Source of the DNA: Streptomyces sp. ISL-36 | Lineage (GTDB): Bacteria; Actinomycetota; Actinomycetes; Streptomycetales; Streptomycetaceae | DNA: 52,073 nt | Direction: 5' to 3' | Assembly (NCBI RefSeq): GCF_018614205.1 | Contig: NZ_JAGGOS010000128.1 | Location: forward strand, 1 to 52,073 | Part shown: in pieces, positions 49,692 through 52,073 of the stretch | Position numbering within the stretch: position 1 is the first letter of the stretch | Layout of the letters: the number at the start of each line of letters is the position of its first letter | The notes under the pieces: model-generated | The model's input: the letters and a program-made list of their open reading frames with translations, nothing else | Told to the model about the DNA's origin: nothing | The model's database searches: none | Program-made: the position numbers and the translations under genes

Positions 49692-50488
49692 GAGACGCCC
49701 GCTCCGGCCGGCCGGATCCGCGCCGGCAGGGGTTCGGCCGGCCAGCGGCGGCGCAGCGGATGCAGGGTCCGCTTGGCGGTGAGACGCCACGAGGTGTCCT
49801 GCTCGCCGATGTGGGCGCGCGGCAGAGCGTACGCACAGGTCAGCGCGCCGGGGGCGATGCCGCAGCCGTACCGGTAACCCGCGTCCCGCACGGCCTGGAT
49901 CGTCCGGGCGTCGACATCTCCGTACGGGTAGCAGAAACCGTCCACCGGCGCGCCGGTGATCTCCTCCAGGAGCGCGCGGCTGCGCCGCGTCTCCTCGGCG
50001 AGAGCCCGGTCGTCCAGGGAGGGGAGCGAGACATGGCGCATGCCGTGCGAGCCGATCTCCATGCCGGCCTCGAAGACGCGCCGGATGCCGTCCTCGGTCA
50101 GCAGGGACTTGCGCGGCCCGTCGCCGTCCCAGGCGTTATCGCCGCCGATCCGGCCCGGCAGCACGTAGACGGTGGCGGTGAACCCGTGCCGCCGCAGCAG
50201 CGGCAGCGCCGACTCGGCGAAGTCGGCGTACCCGTCGTCGAAGGTGAGCCCCACCAGACCCTTGGCGCGCCCTGAGGCGGTGGCGGCGAGCAGCTCGCGC
50301 ACCGAGACGCCGCGCAGCCCACGGTCGTTCAGCCAGTGCAGCTGGCGGGCGAAGCGGACGGGCGAGACCGTCACCCGGTACGGATCAGCCTCGGTGTCCG
50401 CGATCGAGTGGTACATCACCACCCACGGGGGCGGCTTCGGCAGCAGACGACGAATCGTGGCGGTGCGGGGCGCCGTGGCAGCGGGCAT
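49688..50488 (-). CDS. Polysaccharide deacetylase (NodB domain)
   Basis: A 266-residue CE4 enzyme. NodB motifs are clear: LTFDDGYADF (motif 1 with two Asp), GSHGMRHVSL (motif 2, metal His), and FCYPYGDVDARTIQAVRDAG (motif 3). There is no signal peptide, so it may act on lipid-linked precursors in the cytoplasm or leave by another route. ATG 50488 has GAAGG upstream and lies inside the flippase reading frame (104-bp overlap); ATG 50416 (MYHSIADTEADP) would shorten the overlap to 32 bp. Confidence 0.92.
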   Translation of the reverse strand: MPAATAPRTATIRRLLPKPPPWVVMYHSIADTEADPYRVTVSPVRFARQLHWLNDRGLRGVSVRELLAATASGRAKGLVGLTFDDGYADFAESALPLLRRHGFTATVYVLPGRIGGDNAWDGDGPRKSLLTEDGIRRVFEAGMEIGSHGMRHVSLPSLDDRALAEETRRSRALLEEITGAPVDGFCYPYGDVDARTIQAVRDAGYRYGCGIAPGALTCAYALPRAHIGEQDTSWRLTAKRTLHPLRRRWPAEPLPARIRPAGAGVS

Positions 50489-52073
50489 GGGCGAGCCTTC
50501 GTGATGCGGTGGGGGTGAGGGGTGGGAGGTCCGGCGCACGAGCGGCGCAGGCGAGGAAGAGCAGGAAGACCGAGACGGCGACCAGACCCGCCACGGCGAG
50601 GGAGAGCAGCGCGGGGCGGACCAGGAACGAGCACAGCCAGCCGGCTCCGGTCGCCCAGGCGGCGGCGGTCGCCAGCCGGAGCAGCCCCTCGCCGAGCGCA
50701 CCGACCCGCACCGGAATGGACTGGCGGTGGGCGCCGAGCAGCAGCATCACGGCGGTCAGCGTGATCCCCAGAGCATTGGCCGCGGCGATGCCGACGGCTC
50801 CCCAGAGGGGGGCGGCCAGGACTCCGGCGACGGCGGTCGCGGCGAGACCCGTGGCCATGGCGGCGGCCGGGTACCAGAGGGGACGCGCGGCGGAGAAGTA
50901 ACAGCGCACCAGGGCGCCGACCGTCGTCTGACCGAGCAGTCCCAGGGCGTAGACCCGCATCACGGAGGCGGTGGCGGCGGTGTCGGCCCCGTCGAAGGCC
51001 CCGCGCTGGAAAAGGATCTCGACGATCTGCGGGGCGGCGGCGATCACGATCGAGGTGCCGATGAGGACGACGACGGCGGCGAGGAGGAGATCCCGTTCGA
51101 CGCGGCGCCGCGCGCCCTCCGTGTCGCCCGCCGCCATGGCACGGGCGACGACGGGGAAGCTGACCGTGCACAGCATCAGGGAGAGGATCATCGGCATCTG
51201 CGCGATCTTCTGCGCGTAGTTCAGATGCGAGATGGCGCCGGCGGGCAGCGGCGAGGCGAGGAAGCGCTCCACGAGGATCTGGGACTGGCGGGAGAGCGCG
51301 AAGGCGATGACCGGGGCGATCAGTCCGAGGACGAGGAGCCGCCCGTCCCCGCCGGATGCCGCCGACGGCCCCCGCCCGGACCCCGGGCGACGACGCAACT
51401 CCCTGACCAGGAACGGCGCCTGGACCAGCACCATCAGCACACCGCCGACGGCGACACCGGCCGCGGCCGACCGTACGCCGAGCGGCTCCCGCAGGACCAG
51501 GATCGTGCCGATGATCCCGACGTTGTACGCGACGTAGATGGCGGCCGGCGGAAGGAAGGAACCGTGGGCGCGCAGGGCGGCCGAGCAGTAACCGGCGAGC
51601 GCGAACGCCAGTAGGCAGGTCGCCGTCAGCCGGGTGCAGTCCACGGCGAGCCGCGGGTCGGGCAGACCGGGCGCGAGCGCGGCGACGACCAGCGGCGCGG
51701 CGAGGACCAGCAGCCCGGCGAGAGCGCTCATGGCGAGCGCGAGCCGGGGAAGCGTGGAGCGTACGAGGGTACGGACCGGGTCCCCGAGCCGGCCGCCGCT
51801 CCGGCGGGCCAGGGCCCGGCTGAACGCGGGCACCAGGATCAGGGCCATCGCGTCCTCGATGAGCAGAGTCGAGGCGAACTCCGGCACCGTCCAGGCCACC
51901 AGGAACGCATCGGTCTCGGCCCCCGCCCCGAAGGAGTGCGCCAGGATCTGGTCCCGCGCGAGCCCGAGCACCGCCCCGGCCGCGGTGAGCCCCGCCGTCA
52001 CCGCGGCGGCCCGCACGAGGAACCGCCCGGTCGGCGACCACGAACGCCCGCGCCGCGCCGCGTGGGCGGGGCC
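50385..52073 (-). CDS. murJ: MurJ-like lipid-linked oligosaccharide flippase, 5' end possibly beyond the window
   Basis: At least 543 residues with about 14 transmembrane helices, MVF/MATE fold. MurJ marks are LGLARDQILAHSFGAGAETD, FLVAWTVPEF, LILVPAFSRALARRSG, FPVVARAMAAGDTEGARRRV, IVEILFQRGAFDGADTAATA and VRCYFSAARPLWYP. It probably flips the lipid-linked unit of the local polysaccharide rather than being the essential MurJ, since it sits in a glycan operon. The frame is open to the right edge; GTG 52016 is the only start inside and lacks a good ribosome site. The last 34 residues (from about HARCHGAPHRHD) overlap the deacetylase gene. Confidence 0.87.
   Translation of the reverse strand, partial: GPAHAARRGRSWSPTGRFLVRAAAVTAGLTAAGAVLGLARDQILAHSFGAGAETDAFLVAWTVPEFASTLLIEDAMALILVPAFSRALARRSGGRLGDPVRTLVRSTLPRLALAMSALAGLLVLAAPLVVAALAPGLPDPRLAVDCTRLTATCLLAFALAGYCSAALRAHGSFLPPAAIYVAYNVGIIGTILVLREPLGVRSAAAGVAVGGVLMVLVQAPFLVRELRRRPGSGRGPSAASGGDGRLLVLGLIAPVIAFALSRQSQILVERFLASPLPAGAISHLNYAQKIAQMPMILSLMLCTVSFPVVARAMAAGDTEGARRRVERDLLLAAVVVLIGTSIVIAAAPQIVEILFQRGAFDGADTAATASVMRVYALGLLGQTTVGALVRCYFSAARPLWYPAAAMATGLAATAVAGVLAAPLWGAVGIAAANALGITLTAVMLLLGAHRQSIPVRVGALGEGLLRLATAAAWATGAGWLCSFLVRPALLSLAVAGLVAVSVFLLFLACAARAPDLPPLTPTASRRLAHARCHGAPHRHDSSSAAEAAPVGGDVPLDRGHRG

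Overview
The window is high-GC actinobacterial chromosome with the features of Streptomyces: strong G/C bias at third codon positions, frequent GTG starts, TANNNT promoters with little or no leader, and lineage-specific genes (mmpB, a rodlin, an HTH-DUF397 pair, mycothiol S-conjugate amidase, a LAXTG surface protein, the small epsilon subunit of acyl-CoA carboxylase). From memory, gene order from the acyl-CoA carboxylase genes to mca resembles S. coelicolor SCO4921 to SCO4968. That comparison was not computed. I see no rRNA, tRNA, CRISPR array, insertion sequence or prophage.

Region 1 (1-8.5 kb) is acyl-CoA carboxylase and biotin metabolism. It holds the 5' end of the biotin-carboxylase subunit (accA2), a small membrane protein, maf, mmpB, the beta and epsilon subunits (pccB, pccE) and the divergent biotin-protein ligase birA. 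A TetR/MFS efflux pair sits between mmpB and pccE. Region 2 (7.3-10.6 kb) places a class III adenylate cyclase, an enoyl-CoA hydratase and a GAF-GGDEF diguanylate cyclase side by side, so two second-messenger synthases are neighbours. Region 3 (10.7-13.5 kb) is a developmental-type regulatory set: a HATPase, a winged-helix protein, an XRE/DUF5753 regulator and DUF397. Region 4 (13.6-23.9 kb) is mixed: hutH, a LAXTG protein, an L,D-transpeptidase lipoprotein, two MmyB-type regulators each divergent from an enzyme gene (alcohol dehydrogenase; VOC protein), a DUF1330 protein, an ABC-F ribosome-protection ATPase with a short leader peptide and hairpins, and msrA.

Region 5 (24.0-28.3 kb) is a minus-strand cluster in which an M48 membrane metallopeptidase lies between two paralogous membrane-anchored helical-repeat proteins. 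It is the least described functional unit here. Region 6 (28.3-37.1 kb) carries metB, a DUF1059 protein, a divergent sigma-factor-like gene translationally coupled to a small membrane protein, MarR, threonine dehydratase, a DrrAB-type exporter with an operator inside its promoter spacer, greA, a DUF4307 protein, mca and a small membrane protein. Region 7 (37.2-41.1 kb) has a 1086-residue membrane-anchored STAND/TPR ATPase with an altered Walker A motif and a lone rodlin with a good sigma-BldN-like promoter. Region 8 (41.2-52.1 kb) has a YyaL-type protein, an LCP-family enzyme, and a cell-surface polysaccharide locus: a secreted GH26-like hydrolase with a Pro/Glu/Lys tail facing a coupled minus-strand operon of MurJ-like flippase, polysaccharide deacetylase, GT4 glycosyltransferase, Wzz-like chain-length protein and BioF2/FemAB-like acyltransferase.

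Several genes (birA, the GGDEF gene, hutH, the acidic-tail protein at 15583, metB) have TA(A/C/G)GCT six to eight bases before the start codon, which suggests leaderless mRNAs. Start codons were chosen by Shine-Dalgarno position and conserved N-termini. Where two starts are plausible this is stated. No homology search was run.
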